From positions 2,542,001 to 2,606,000 of the forward strand of contig JAPYXD010000484.1 of the NCBI GenBank assembly GCA_030998225.1: 64,000 nt of DNA, in the 5' to 3' direction. This document shows positions 1 through 11,030 of the stretch, piece by piece; the stretch's first letter is position 1, and the number at the start of each line of letters is the position of its first letter. Source of the DNA: Diplolepis rosae. Its lineage: Eukaryota; Arthropoda; Insecta; Hymenoptera; Diplolepididae. The notes beneath the pieces were generated by a model that had not been told where the DNA came from, ran no database searches, and saw only the letters and a list, made by a program, of their open reading frames with translations. The position numbers were made by a program, and so were the translations under genes.

Positions 1-1
1 T

Positions 2-745
2 ATATTTTCAAAATTTGCTTGGGCTATTCCTGTGAAAAGTAAGAATGCAGATGACGTCACAACAGCAATGAAATCAGTGCTAATCCAAGGACGTGTACCG
101 AAAAATTTACATGTAGATAGAGGAAAAGAATTTTATAATAAAAGTTTCAGTAATCTCATGAAAAATTATAATATTAATTTATACTCTACGTTTAGTAATT
201 TGAAAGCATCAATATGTGAGAGATTTAACCGTACTTTAAAAAATAAAATGTGGATACAATTTAGTTTGCAGGGAAATTATAAATGGTTTGATATTTTAAC
301 AGATCTTATTTCCTCTTACAATAATACAAGACATCGAACAATAAAAATAAAACCAAAAGATGTTACTAAAGAAAATGAAAAAAAAATTTTATTTAATATT
401 TATAAAAAGTTTCAAATAAAAACTATGAGAAGAAAACCAAAGTTTAAAATTGGTGATGAAGTAAGAATAAGTAAATTCAAACATACATTTGAAAAAGGTT
501 ATACACCTAATTGGACAACAGAAATATTTACAATTAGTCAAGTAAGAGATTCTGAACCAACGACGTACTTTCTCAAAGATTATCAAAATAAACCCATATC
601 TGGTAGCTGTTATGAACAGGAATTAAGCAAAGTTAAGAATCCCAACATTTATTTGGTAGAAAAAGTGCTTAAGAAACGTGGAAATAAGTTATATGTAAAA
701 TGGTTAGGTTTTGATAATTCACATAATAGTTGGATAGAAAAATGA
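2..745 (+). CDS. Maverick/Polinton-type integrase, 3' part (cut by window edge)
   Basis: Retroviral-type (rve) DDE integrase with a C-terminal chromodomain, the enzyme that inserts Maverick/Polinton DNA. The reading frame is already open at the window edge, so the N-terminus and probably the first catalytic Asp lie outside. Seen: the second Asp in HVDRGKEFYN, the Glu in SICERFNRTLKNKMW, an SH3-like stretch (KFKIGDEVRISKFKHTF), and a chromodomain-like tail (VKWLGFDNSHNSWIEK). Codon use is very AT-rich like the flanks. The next two genes are on the opposite strand and converge on it, as in Maverick ends. No break is seen in the visible part. F54H12.3-like integrases of worms and insects are the nearest family I recognise. 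Confidence 0.8.
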   Translation: MFSKFAWAIPVKSKNADDVTTAMKSVLIQGRVPKNLHVDRGKEFYNKSFSNLMKNYNINLYSTFSNLKASICERFNRTLKNKMWIQFSLQGNYKWFDILTDLISSYNNTRHRTIKIKPKDVTKENEKKILFNIYKKFQIKTMRRKPKFKIGDEVRISKFKHTFEKGYTPNWTTEIFTISQVRDSEPTTYFLKDYQNKPISGSCYEQELSKVKNPNIYLVEKVLKKRGNKLYVKWLGFDNSHNSWIEK

Positions 746-875
746 AATATAGTATGTAAACAATTTTTGTATCTATTTCTTAAGAATAAATGTTCTATAA
801 ATAAGTAGACAAATTAAAAAGCATTAATTTTTTTATTTTCCTGCTTCTCCCTCTCACACGCATACAAAATTATAT

Positions 876-1571
876 TTAATTAATAAAACTTGAACCAATA
901 TTTTGAATACTAGGCAAACTCTTTACAACTTCCTCACATAATTGTTTTGAGTGAAAAGTAATTATTTCAAAAAATAAAGCTTTCGTATGTGGGAAATTGA
1001 CACACTTTTTTAACAATTTTTTCAAAACTTGAGAATAATTTTTTTTCAAAGAAGTTTCCAAGTTTTTCACACATTTATAGTCAGTATTACACCACAATCT
1101 TTCACCAATAATTTTAACAATCACATTTTTAACATTTTGTAGATTTGATGATGATAATTCTTCAAGATGTTGTTTGATGCAAGGACTCAATTCACTCAAG
1201 ATCAGAAACGTTGATTCATTCATTGTAAAGGGATGTGGTGATAATGAGTTGCTAGGAACACGTTCCAGTGACACCAAACGCTGGTTGTTCAAAACGACGA
1301 ATCGGAGAAGAAGTGTTTGACAGTTGATTATCTGGGTGTTCATTTCATTGTGGAAAAAAAGTTTCATTTCTTCAAAAAAACTATTTAACAGCTTCCATTC
1401 TTCAGGGTGTAGAGAAATATTTGATTGTGGATGACTACTGATCAATTTTAATCTTGCACTTAAAATTCCATTTTTACATAATTCTGCACCAATGACTGCT
1501 TGCTTTGTGAATGATGAATTCAAGTTGTACGTAGTAGAAAGTAATAGTTGCTTTTTCGGAACGTAAGACAT
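876..1571 (-). CDS. Uncharacterised Maverick-associated protein, 231 aa
   Basis: Intact 231-residue ORF starting at an ATG at 1571. I do not recognise a domain. The protein has no clear signal peptide or membrane segment and carries several Leu/Lys-rich, probably helical stretches (for example around ETSLKKNYSQVLKKLLKK) and scattered cysteines. It ends 130 bp from the convergent integrase gene and starts 8 bp from the end of the next gene upstream, so the two minus-strand ORFs are probably expressed together. The position suggests a structural or replication accessory gene of the Maverick, but that is inference from location only. Confidence 0.55.
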   Translation of the reverse strand: MSYVPKKQLLLSTTYNLNSSFTKQAVIGAELCKNGILSARLKLISSHPQSNISLHPEEWKLLNSFFEEMKLFFHNEMNTQIINCQTLLLRFVVLNNQRLVSLERVPSNSLSPHPFTMNESTFLILSELSPCIKQHLEELSSSNLQNVKNVIVKIIGERLWCNTDYKCVKNLETSLKKNYSQVLKKLLKKCVNFPHTKALFFEIITFHSKQLCEEVVKSLPSIQNIGSSFIN

Positions 1572-1579
1572 TTTTTATC

Positions 1580-1894
1580 TCAATTGTTTTCGGACACTGA
1601 TGAATGCAATTCAAATTCGTTGTATTGGCCGCCTAGAAATTTTAAACGTACCTCTCCAACAGCAATTTCTCGAATTAATTCTTGATAATAATCTTCATCT
1701 GCTTGAAATAGTGTCAGTATTCGTTGGAGGAAAAAGATCACAAAGGTATTTTCAATATCTGCAGCAATTTTAGATCCGTATTTTGTAGGCACTCTTCGCA
1801 AACCCGTAATTTTGTAGAATTCGCCAACCTTTAGTTCCTTCAGGCTCTTGATAGGCAGGATGGTAGCAGCTCTATTCAATTTTTTTAAATCCAT
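1580..1894 (-). CDS. Small Maverick-associated protein, possibly OB-fold/ssDNA-binding
   Basis: The ORF is open up to 1957, but the ATG at 1894 (MDLKKLNRAATILPIKSL) is the better start. The product is about 104 residues. The pattern of an N-terminal helix, then 'SLKELKVGEFYKITGLRRV' and 'KYGSKIAADIENTFVIFF', reads like alternating beta strands of a small OB-fold protein. Proteins with this look occur as short DNA-binding factors in insect DNA viruses and Mavericks. This assignment is from general resemblance, not from a search. The stop is 8 bp before the next minus-strand ORF. Confidence 0.45.
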   Translation of the reverse strand: MDLKKLNRAATILPIKSLKELKVGEFYKITGLRRVPTKYGSKIAADIENTFVIFFLQRILTLFQADEDYYQELIREIAVGEVRLKFLGGQYNEFELHSSVSENN

Positions 1895-2194
1895 TATCAG
1901 ATAAAGATATACTTTTGAAATTTTTGGATATTTCTTTAATATCTGACCTAACTTCAATTAAATGCTTTATCTCTTTGATATTTTTTAAGAGATTATTTAT
2001 TCGAACTTGTATTTCACGTTTGCGATTTTTACATTTGTCCATTCAAGTAATGTCTCAAAATGACTGTGGAGACACCATGTATCGCTCCTTTTTTATATCC
2101 ATTATCCCCCCTTTTTTCCCTTTGTCTTATAACAGTTAATTTTCTTCACTTCTCCTTAAAAAATCTCTAGAAGCATTTAGAAGCATCTAGACTT

Positions 2195-2207
2195 TTCGAG
2201 AAGATTC
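2195..2207. promoter_or_regulatory. Heat-shock-element-like trimer
   Basis: TTCGAGAAGATTC is three alternating NTTCN/NGAAN pentamers, the canonical HSF binding arrangement. It lies about 300 bp upstream of the minus-strand Maverick gene start at 1894. Extra AGAAG/CTAGA motifs sit just beside it (2166-2192). Function is inferred. Confidence 0.35.
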
Positions 2208-2285
2208 TGGAGGGGATTTACATACCCCTTTCACAGGAAACAAGAGACGACATATCCTCGACTCCAGAAGCGGTCTCTTAAACTA

Positions 2286-2592
2286 TATGCCTATATTTTT
2301 CTGAGAAATATTTTTTAACATTTGTCCTTCACATGCCTTTATTTTCTGGTGGGAGATGTCATATCAATTTTATTAGCATAAACAATCCAAGCCCTAAGAA
2401 CGAAATCATTTCACACATACCCCACGTCTAAATTAATCAGAAATAATTTTATCAAATTTATTACATTAAACATCCTGAGAGCGTTTAAATTAACCATATG
2501 CCTTTATTTTTCTGAGAAATATTTTTCAATATTTGTCCGTCACATGCCTTTATTTTTCTAGGAAATATTTTTTAACATTTGTCCTTTACATT
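2286..2592 (+). repeat. Three copies of a ~47-bp direct repeat
   Basis: The unit (begins YATGCCTTTATTTTTCTGAG, ends ATTTGTCCTTYACAT) occurs at 2286-2333, 2497-2544 and 2543-2592. The last two are adjacent and the first is separated by about 165 bp. They lie at the likely outer edge of the Maverick. No gene is seen between 1958 and 2830. Confidence 0.7.
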
Positions 2593-2829
2593 CCATACGT
2601 ACAGAGGTTAAACCAACTCCTAAAGTCTTTGAAATAAATGTTTCCCGAAAGAGATGACCCCCACCCCCACCCCCATTCATCAATAAACAATTTATCAAGG
2701 GTATAGTGTGACGTCATATGCTTCGAACTCCTTCTTGAAACTTCCAGACTTAGCTTGGAACAGAACCAATCGAAGCTTCTCGATGTCGGTAAATGTCGGT
2801 TACAGGAATTTGCATCTAGAACCGGCATT

Positions 2830-3060
2830 GTATAACTACTGGTGCTGATTCAGTGCTACGCCGATGCTTGGAAATACACAAATGTTGGTTGTTTGCCAGC
2901 ACTGAAAAGCAGTACTGCGCCGGTGTTTAGCCAGTGCCGCCCCAGCGGTGTGCCAACGCTTGGCACAGTCCTGATCGGCAGCACTGGCATTACTCACGGG
3001 TTACAACCGGAACGGTACCGCGCCAGTTGTAAGGATTGGCAGTACACCGATTTTTCCGCC
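2830..3060. other. GC-rich block of degenerate GCCAGTGCTG-type repeats
   Basis: A sharply GC-richer island in AT-rich DNA. It is made of recurring variants of a motif such as CAGTGCTACGCCGATGCTTGG, in both orientations (CCAGCACTG, GCGCCGGTGTTTAGCCA, GGTGTGCCAACGCTTGG). The long open frame here is a consequence of composition; no protein family is recognised. It directly abuts the left arm of the large inverted repeat. Confidence 0.55.
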
Positions 3061-3064
3061 TGGG

Positions 3065-4835
3065 TAATTTATGGCACTGAAGAGGGCCCCCGCATATGTA
3101 GCCGAAACGTTTGCCTTCTCTCTTTTTTTGCGTTGTTTATCGTAAGTAGCATTGATAATATTTATAGAAGAAAATAAAAAGAGACTGACCCAATGCCAAA
3201 AAAATGAGAAATTAACAAAAAATTTGTGAATTTTGGGTCAATATAATAGCAGACATGTCATCAAGCATTACAGTTATTACTGTTGTAGATCTTTATGTAG
3301 TAAACCATTTTTTATCATAACTTTTATTCGTATCTCGTATAATTTAACTGGAAAATGGATATTGACTTTTTTCAAGTTTTAATATACTGTAACTTTCTTA
3401 AATTTATTTTAATTGCAAAATATTATCAGGTTAATTAGTAGAGATTTACGAGAATTATCAGAAACCAGTCTTAAAATTTTTGATTTTTTCATAAAGTTTT
3501 TTTCAAAAACACAAAAAAGGCTCCTATTTTGACAATTTTTGTCGGATGTAGCTGGTTAACGAACTTGTCTTTACTTTTTCAGCTGCGATAATGTATGCAT
3601 AAGCTCAATTCAATCCGACAATTTTTTTCTATCCAGAGTTATCGAGTATATGACCTATTACTACTGCAGACGGACAGACAGACAGACATCAGACAGACAC
3701 TTTCGTAAAAACCGTTTTTTCTGACTCAGAGGATCTCAAAACGTAAAGATTTGACGAAAATTCCGAAAATTATTTTTCACATAAAACCAAAACCTTAATG
3801 CTCATATGATGAGAATCTAAAAGACATCAAATTTAGATCTTTCTTAATAATATTAATATAACTCTAAAATTAATTAACATTGTCAAAAGTCTGTAGTCTC
3901 ATTTCAAAGGTAAGTTTTCATAGTATTTTTCTAACTAATTAAGATGTTTTTGGAATTTTTCTGCTAGATTCTGCTCTAGAATCAAAGATGGTAATGAAAA
4001 ATCATCAAATTTCAAATGATGATTGTACTACATTCATTTGAAGAATTCAAAAAATCCAAACTATCAATATTTTGATAAAAATTTCTAAATTTATTAAAAT
4101 ATGATATACATCGATTTTTAAAAACTTCTTGAAGAAGCTACATATTTTAAAAATTGCATGACTTTTTTGAATTCTGTTCAACCCCAAGATAGAATCCAGA
4201 AAAGAATTTCTAAAAATATTTTGATTAGGTTAAGAAATCACTATGAAGACATACTGAAAAAACCTTTTGAAATCTAAATCTAAATTAAAATTTCTTTTGT
4301 AATATCTTTCTATAAAATAAAACACTTTGACGAAAGTTGAAACTCCAGGTCAATCTGTAATTTCCGATGGCATTTTATATATATGCATACATACGAATTG
4401 TCATGTAAAAGATGTTAAATTCCAAAAAATTGTATTCAATGTATTTTATTTTTTAGTAACCGTTTGTCGACTTAGCTTCATATCAAGAAAAGTTTGAGGT
4501 GTAAATTCACATATAATTTATGTATTTTCTTAAATCATCAAACACTTCATTTACATTCATCTATTGAAATTGCCATGTGTATAAGATGTTTCATACTTCA
4601 AAAAATTTAAGGTGTAAATTCATATTGCGAATTCAGATATAATTTATGTACTTTCTTCGTAGTTTATCTTCAAAAATTAGATCTTAGGTAAAAAAAGATA
4701 ATTTTGCGTCCAAAAATAGAAAAATTATTATTGAAGAGATCATTTCAAAGAAAAGAGATTAATTTGCAAGAAAAATATTTGAAGCATTTGAAAAAATAAA
4801 TTTAACAAATTTTATTTTTACCCCGACTTTTTTAC
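3065..4835 (+). repeat. Left arm of a ~12.4-kb inverted-repeat composite
   Basis: From TAATTTATGGCACTGAAGAG the sequence reads as the reverse complement of 13748-15418 with very few differences. The exceptions are an extra block of about 110 bp (roughly 4576-4685) and small indels near 3080 and 3265. No coding sequence is seen in the arm. Within it, a stretch with GTCTGTCTG runs and TTTTTCTGACTCAGA (3665-3840) recurs in the opposite orientation at 4840-4935, so smaller foldbacks are nested in the arm. Confidence 0.85.
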
Positions 4836-5528
4836 ATTCTCATCATGGATGAGAAGGTATTGGTTTTATCTGAGTCAGAAAAAATGGTTTTTACGAAAGT
4901 GTCTGTCTGTCTGTCTGTAGTAGGTCGTGTGCGGCATAACTCTCGATAGAATTATCAGATTATACTTTTGTGATTTTGAAAATAACTTTTTGAACAAATC
5001 AAAAATTCCAATACTGGTTTTAGATAGTCCTTATAAATCTCTACACATTATCCTGATAACATTTTTTGATTAAATCAAAATTAGAAATGTTACAGCATTT
5101 TCAAATTCGACAAAAGTCAATATCAAAATTCCATTTTCCAGTTAAATTATACGAGATACGAAAAAACGTTATGATACAATATTATTTTCTACATAAAGAC
5201 CTACAAATTTGAATTGTAACATTTTTTCATAAGATGCATATTTTTCTTTTTAATTAAGAAAAAAACTATTGAAAATCCAAAATTCAATTTTTTAACAATA
5301 ATATGTAAAATACGAAAAAAATTAAGAATACAAAGTTGCTCGTTTCAAAAAGATCTACAAATTTTGTCTAAAGCAGTTTCTGATAAAACATATATTTTTC
5401 GTTTCAATTCCAAAAAATACGTTTAAAATTCAAAAATTCCATTTTTTAGACAAAATATGTGAGATACAAAAAAAACGTTTAAATGGAAAATTGTTTGCCT
5501 AAATGAGGTTTACAAATTCTCATAAGGA
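4836..5528. repeat. AT-rich dispersed repeat, no gene
   Basis: Units with the recurring pattern 'AAATATGTGAGATACGAAAAAAACG' split by short phrases (GATCTACAAATTTT, AATTCCATTTTT). About 330 bp of this (5200-5530) is repeated in the same orientation at 23042-23400. No ORF above noise. Confidence 0.65.
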
Positions 5529-5673
5529 CATAAGTCATAGTAGGGAGAGTCAGATCGACGCCAGCGTACGCAGTGGATAATTTTGGCGTTAAAGGAGGCT
5601 GTTTTATATTTCCGAGCAATCAAAATATACATGCAAATCTAAATTTTGTTTTAATTAAAAAAATATAGCTAAA

Positions 5674-5850
5674 ATGAGCCACCGAAGTTGTTGTGAATTG
5701 TAAAAATACAAGCAGGAAAAGTGAGTGTAAATTTTACAAATTCCCAACGTCTAAATGGAAAATAAATCAAAGGAATAAGTGGGTAGCTGCAGTAAGAAGG
5801 CAAAAGTTATTATTTCTACGGAACTCTTGGACATCTCGTACATGTTCTGC
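5674..5850 (+). pseudogene. THAP zinc-finger domain fragment (copy A)
   Basis: The ATG at 5674 opens a frame that stops after 8 codons because 2 bp are missing compared with copy B (TGTTGTG versus TGTGTTGTG). Beyond the lesion the other frame reads the rest of a C2CH THAP domain: a NCKNTSRK-type loop, the conserved KFPTSKWKINQRNKWVAAV stretch and a degenerate TCS segment. THAP domains bind DNA in P-element-like and other transposases. The rest of the gene is absent. Confidence 0.65.
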
Positions 5851-6072
5851 TAGAACAAGATTTTTATCTTTAATTTTCGTTTGTGGTTGAAATTCTATTG
5901 TATGTTTAATTGATTGAAAACCTGTTTTAATAATTATATCCACTATGAATTCGAATCTGAAAATAAACAATTAATATTTATTTACTCAACAAGTACCTAA
6001 AACTGTCATCATGAAATTACAATTTAATTCTTTATTATTTTTCTAGTCTGTTTTGATCTGTCATTAACTTAA

Positions 6073-6512
6073 GGTAGTCGTCATGCCAAAAATCAGTCTC
6101 TGGAAAAAGAAGTTTTTCTATGATTTCAAGACTGAGAATTATATCATCAGCCGTGTCATATGTAAGGAAAGACACTCTTTTTAATGAAAAAATGTTAAAA
6201 TTACGAAAAATAATATTTTAATAATGTTTTTTGTAATAGGATATTTCCTTACTATCGCTTCTTAAAAATAAATAAGGAATGATTTAAGAAACTTCAATCA
6301 TTTTTAAAAAATTGGTAAGAAGCGATAGTAAGGAAAAATCCTATTACAAAAAACATTATTAAAAAATTATTTTTCGTAATTTTTAAATTTTTTCATTAAA
6401 AAAAGTGTCTTTCCTTACATATGACACGGCTGATGATATAATTTCCAGTCTTGAAATCATAGAAAAACTCCTTTTTCCAGAGACTGATTTTTGGCACGAT
6501 CGACAACTACCT
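6073..6512. repeat. 440-bp near-perfect palindrome inside relic A
   Basis: 6073-6265 is repeated inverted at 6312-6512 around a centre near 6288, with only scattered mismatches. An RNA from either strand would form a ~190-bp hairpin. It duplicates part of a coding fragment, so a stretch ending FPETDFWHD can be read on both strands. Confidence 0.85.
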
Positions 6513-6629
6513 CAATCTTATATTCACTGGTTTCAATATCATTTTTATTATGGAAAATACTTACTTTTTACTGCTGATTTCACACAAATACTTCACAAGG
6601 AAAAACAATTGAATTTTAAAGTGAATTAA
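6405..6629 (+). pseudogene. Fragment of an unidentified transposon gene
   Basis: A 74-codon frame whose first half (SLEIIEKLLFPETDFWHD) is also encoded on the minus strand at about 6060-6150, continuing there as a different tail (DYLKLMTDQNR). A related DNA stretch lies on + in relic B near 9060. I do not recognise the family. It looks like part of a second gene of the THAP element. Confidence 0.4.
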
Positions 6630-6763
6630 ATTGTTTTTTTTTTTTTTTTTATTGATAATAAACATTTTTATAAATAAGTCCCATTATAATACATTGCAAA
6701 AGTCCTCGAACAGCCTCCTTTAGTTCACTCATGCTATGGCGCTACAGCCACGCACAGAGCGTA

Positions 6764-7546
6764 TACGAGTTCACGCACTCCAACGCATGACAGTGTGATG
6801 TTGCCTCTATTGACAGAAGTCTGTGGCGTCTTTAATGACTGACTGAATGCTCATTCGTGGCAGAATCGTATTCAGCACGTGATTACGAAAAAAACACGAC
6901 AAGATGTGACCCCATATTTCTGTGTTATTCCGGCATGACATTTTAATGCGTTAATCACACGTAAATGCACAATGAATAGATACACTGGAAATACTCAAGA
7001 AATCTTTTTCGTGAATAAACACAAATAACTATCAATCATTGATACATATAAGTCTCTCATTTCAATTGACGAAATGTTGAGCTCAATCTTTTGCTATCGG
7101 GGAGATATATAGATTATTATTATATTATTATATAGAGAAATTATTATATATTAATTTTTTATAATATAATATTTGTATTAATATATGTAATCAAATTAAT
7201 AAATTGAGTTTGAAATTTTCGTCACTGCCTACCATACATTATCAGAGGATCACTAGTCGTGTCGTAATATATGTATTAATATATGTATATATAATTTGTA
7301 TTATTATATTATATTTGTTATATACAATATATTAATTAGTTTTAATTTTGATTTCTCGAAGAATAGTAAATTTCTTTAAAAAATCAATTATTATTGTATC
7401 CCTGTAGAGAACAATATTGACCTTGTAACCTTACTGTATAAATGAAAATTATATTGTATGAATATTGAATTTTTAAAATATTATTATTAACAATTTATTT
7501 ACTTTTTACTCGTTTTCATTATTGTAATCAAGATAATGAAATAATG
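6764..7546. other. No gene; very AT-rich spacer
   Basis: Contains (TAT/ATA)-rich low-complexity DNA at 7105-7340 and nothing that reads as a gene, RNA or element end. Confidence 0.5.
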
Positions 7547-7592
7547 TTTAAAGAATTTGAAAATCTTTCTGTGGAAAAAAAGACGCTTTCGA
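7547..7592 (-). mobile_element. SINE tail fragment
   Basis: Reverse complement of the 3' tail shared by the SINE copies at 34275-34389 and 24354-24443 (CGAAAGCGTCTTTTTTTCCA followed by CAGAAAGATTTTCAAATTC). The tRNA-like head is absent. Confidence 0.65.
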
Positions 7593-7724
7593 CTTTATTC
7601 ATTCAATCAAAAGATCTTTTGATTTCCCTTTAAGGTCTCTTTGTTGTGTATATTTACGTACGTACCAAGGAAGGAATTTTGAAAATAATTTATGAACGCA
7701 CTATTTAGTTGATTCGCAATCCGT

Positions 7725-8105
7725 AAATCTGATGAACGCGCAGGTGCGATCATTACAGTTTCTCTCGACTCCGTGCAAAAGAGACAGGAAAAAGACACCA
7801 AATTCAATATTACGGAGCACATTATATAAAAAATTACATTTTTTTTTCAGATATTTTGCAAAAGATTAACCCAAAATAAATATCTGAAAGATTTTGTAAT
7901 GTTCTAGAATGATTTTTCTACTTAAATAATCATTCTTCAATGAAATTAAAATTGAATAAATGATTGAAATTTCAAAACAAAATATCAATTCCAATATTTT
8001 CTATTTTCGTGAATTCATTGCTTCAATTAGAAAATTATGTGGAGGATATTTTATATAAAGACATTATTAAACATGAAATACAAGTTTAAAAATAAAGGGT
8101 TTGAA
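7725..8105 (+). repeat. Dispersed repeat, related to 12805-13185
   Basis: A direct-orientation, diverged copy of 12805-13185. Shared blocks include the TCTCGACT...GCAAA segment, ATTACGGAATAT-like, AAAGATTTTGTRA, and GAAATACAAGTTTMAAAA followed by GGGTTTGAA. No coding content. Confidence 0.6.
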
Positions 8106-8813
8106 TATTTGAACAATACATAAAGTATATCTAAATTTACACACGGTAGGATTTCTCAGATATAAGGAAATATTGCAAAACATTCCATTTGCACATATAG
8201 AAACCTGATAGTTGAAAATACCATTTTTAACGGCAAACTAGAACCATTAGGAATTTCTGCCAGATAGTCCCAAATATATACTACTTAATATAATACGTTT
8301 CGGGAAATATCACCAAGAATGATGGTAAAAATTGAAAATTCATATGCCAACTTTTTTTTGGACAAAATATACCTTTAAGGTAGTTTGAGCGTAAACCCAG
8401 TTAGCACAAGATTGTTCTGTAATATTGCATACTGAATTTAGGCAGTATAACGGATGTCTATGCAAAAAATCAAACCTTGTTACAGCACAGTTTCGCGCGA
8501 GCTTACACGTTTGAAATTTTCAATTGAAAAATATGGCAACGTTGCAGAGTACTAAAGATGATGAAGTGGCTGCAAGTGGCGGGAACCTGGATAATTCAAT
8601 AATAAACGCGCGCACGGTGTTGCCGATCAAAAGTTGTAGAAACCTTATGAAGTTCTCTACTTTCTGCTGCATACGACATTTCACTTGAGATTAACTTCAG
8701 AGTGAGTGATCGCTCGTCGAACTACCTTAAAGATGTGTATAAATATCTTTCGCGTTTACATTATAAGATATTCCATAAGCTAAAATATTACTTTCACGCA
8801 TTGGCGGAATATT
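8106..8813. other. No gene seen
   Basis: AT-rich DNA with no ORF, RNA or clear element end. A moderately GC-richer stretch (8500-8720) is not recognised. Confidence 0.45.
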
Positions 8814-9119
8814 ATACGCTCTGTGCGTGACTGCAGCGCCATAGCATGAGTGAACTAAAGGAGGCTGTTCGAGAGCTTTTACAATGTATTATAATGGGGT
8901 TTAGTTATAAAAATGTTTATTATCAATAAAAAAAAAACAATTTAATTCACTTTAAAATTCAATTGTTTTTCCTTGTGAAGTATTTGTGTGAAATCAGCAG
9001 TAAAAAGTAAGTATTATTCATATAAAAAATGATATAAAAACCAGTAAATATAAGGTTAAGTTAATGACAGATCAAAACAGACATCACACCGTGATGAACA
9101 ATTTCTACAAACAGCATTA

Positions 9120-9308
9120 TTGAAGGCTGAAGAATTTTATTTTAAAAATTATTTAAATGCTTTATATAAGGCTGTGATTGCCGAAGAACTCAATGATGAA
9201 AATAATACTGAAAATTTAGAAAACTGTGAAAGTTTAAGTAATAGTATAAAGATGAAGAGATATTATTTCAGCGAAGTTTTACTGGAACTGACATCAGCAA
9301 TACTTTAA
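9120..9308 (+). pseudogene. Short ORF inside relic B, family unknown
   Basis: 62 codons, ending with a stop at 9308. The reading frame is open upstream of the first Met in a plausible continuation, and the encoded text is Glu/Asn-rich (AEELNDENNTENLENCESL). It is antisense to the THAP gene. Probably the last exon of the second gene of the element; function unknown. Confidence 0.35.
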
Positions 9309-9534
9309 ACAAATAATATAGCTTCTATGACTTCAAGTTTAGGTGTATGTTAAGTTAAATAAATATATTTAAACGTTTGTTACACATACTTTATTCCAAA
9401 ACATTTTGTTAAAAGTCGAAGAATTTATGTTACAAAATTTATTAATATTATATCAAATACTAAATTATGATAAATTAGATGAATACATTTTACAATTATT
9501 ACTTGTTACAGCTTAAAAAATATATACTGCAGCT

Positions 9535-9646
9535 ACCCACTTATTCCTTTGATTTATTTTCCATTTAGACGTTGGAAATTTGTAAAATTTACACTCACTT
9601 TTCCTGCTTGTATTTTTACAATTCACAACACAACTTCGGTGGCTCA
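9535..9646 (-). pseudogene. THAP zinc-finger domain start (copy B, frame intact)
   Basis: The ATG at 9646 opens MSHRSCVVNCKNTSRK and continues through FPTSKWKINQRNKWVAAV without interruption, the first half of a C2CH THAP domain (Cys-x4-Cys, then the conserved Trp). After VAAV the sequence diverges from copy A and no further THAP motif is seen, so the gene is truncated. Confidence 0.7.
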
Positions 9647-9806
9647 TTTTAGCTATATTTTTTTAATTAAAACAAAATTTAGATTTGCATGTATATTTTG
9701 ATTGCTCGGAAATATAAAGCAGCCTCCTTTAACGCCAAAATTATCCACTGCGTACGCTGGCGTCGATCTGACTCTCCCTACCATGACTTCGCACGGAGCG
9801 TATAGG

Positions 9807-11030
9807 ATGTTTCAATCATTACAGAGTTAACAGTGATTCGAGATTTACTTTCATATTTATGCATTATTGAGACTTTTGTATTGTATTGTGTGACAGCAAG
9901 TTTCTCAGAAATTTGTCTAATAACTGTGAATAGAAAATTTTATCGCTGCGCATCACATTAAAAATACAGAATTCGAAATTCATAAAAAAAATCTTTAGGG
10001 TTTACGTAATATTTATACACATGAACTCTTCGAAAATATTATCGATGGCTTAAAATTGCGGAATACATTTTTGGGATTACAGAAAGAATACCTCTATTTC
10101 GTTGAATGGTAGGTTTTATTGTATAACGTGTCAAGTGTTATTCGGATAAATTGATTTTATTTTGTAATATTATTCTACTTTTTTTGGTTTTTACAACATT
10201 TTTCTGTGTTTCGATCATTTTCATCAGAAAATCGTTAACCCGAGAATTTTTGTTTGTTTGGTTCGTGATGTCAGTGAGGCACTTGAAGTTCGTTTCCTTA
10301 TTACTAAAAAAAACGAAGGTTAGGATTTTGCATTAGTATTAATAATTTTTGTGTAAGAAGTACTCAATGTTAATTTTCAACTTCACTAAAGAGCCTGAAA
10401 ATAAATTTGCATTGGTGTGATCAACTTGTTGGCCAAATATATTCTATACCAACCCAACAAATATTCGCACATGTTATTTTAAAGTCATGAGTAGTGACAC
10501 ATTTATTTGAGCATCATATGCTGTGTCGCCTTATAATGGCGTGGTGCAAAAAAGCAGCCTAAATGCGTCTTTCAGGATGCTACATTTGATGCATACACTA
10601 TGCTGCTGTAATGGAGAGGTAGTAAGGGAATGAAAGGTCTCAATACGAATGATCTGTTATGCTGCAGATTTTGCTATGTCAGTAGGCTCATTTTGAATGC
10701 ATGGAAAATCTTAGCGTTTTGCGATCGCATCTTAAGTCAATTATGTATAAATTTCGGTAAATCCGATGGATGTGTTATTGACAAATGTTGCCTACGACAT
10801 TGCTATCGGGGCTATACAGGCTGAGGCACATAAAGTGTTACATCAGAGCGATAGTACTCAAACTATTGATCATAACCAAAAAATTTTCAGACAAAAGTTT
10901 CACTGTTCGAGAAGGCCGTCATACTGGACCACCCTATTTTTTAATGGGGGAGGTGCTGAAGCTATGTCAAGGTCAACTCTACTTTTTTAAATGGAACCAT
11001 GTATTTTTTCTTTGATGACATTATTACCGA
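9807..11030. other. No gene seen
   Basis: Several short open frames (10151-10336, 10630-10824, 10766-10990) show no family resemblance and no supporting context. The DNA from 10480 to 11000 is less AT-rich than its surroundings and could be an unrecognised old insert. Confidence 0.45.

Larger units (their letters stand above)
5529..6763 (+). mobile_element. THAP-type DNA transposon relic A
   Basis: The right end (RC TATACGCTCTGTGCGTG) matches the ends of relic B at 8814-9806, which lies in the opposite orientation. The left end lacks the last ~16 bp of the terminal repeat. 5529-5800 is nearly identical to the reverse complement of 9535-9788, and about 6513-6763 to that of 8816-9060. It carries the start of a THAP-domain gene on + and fragments of a second gene. 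The middle has become a 440-bp palindrome. No target duplication could be read. Confidence 0.65.
8814..9806 (-). mobile_element. THAP-type DNA transposon relic B
   Basis: Bounded by TATACGCTCTGTGCG at 8814 and its complement CGCACGGAGCGTATA ending near 9804, i.e. about 15-bp terminal inverted repeats. It is inverted relative to relic A and shorter in the middle. Subterminal sequence includes GCGCCATAGCATGAGTGAAC at the left, and the THAP-gene start on the minus strand at the right. Confidence 0.7.

Noticed and set aside
2652..2675. G-quadruplex on the minus strand
   Set aside because: Only three G5 tracts in a row; a fourth is missing, so a stable quadruplex is not assured.
2842..3177. 111-codon ORF
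   Set aside because: It spans a GC-rich repeat island and runs into the inverted-repeat arm; no protein family is seen.
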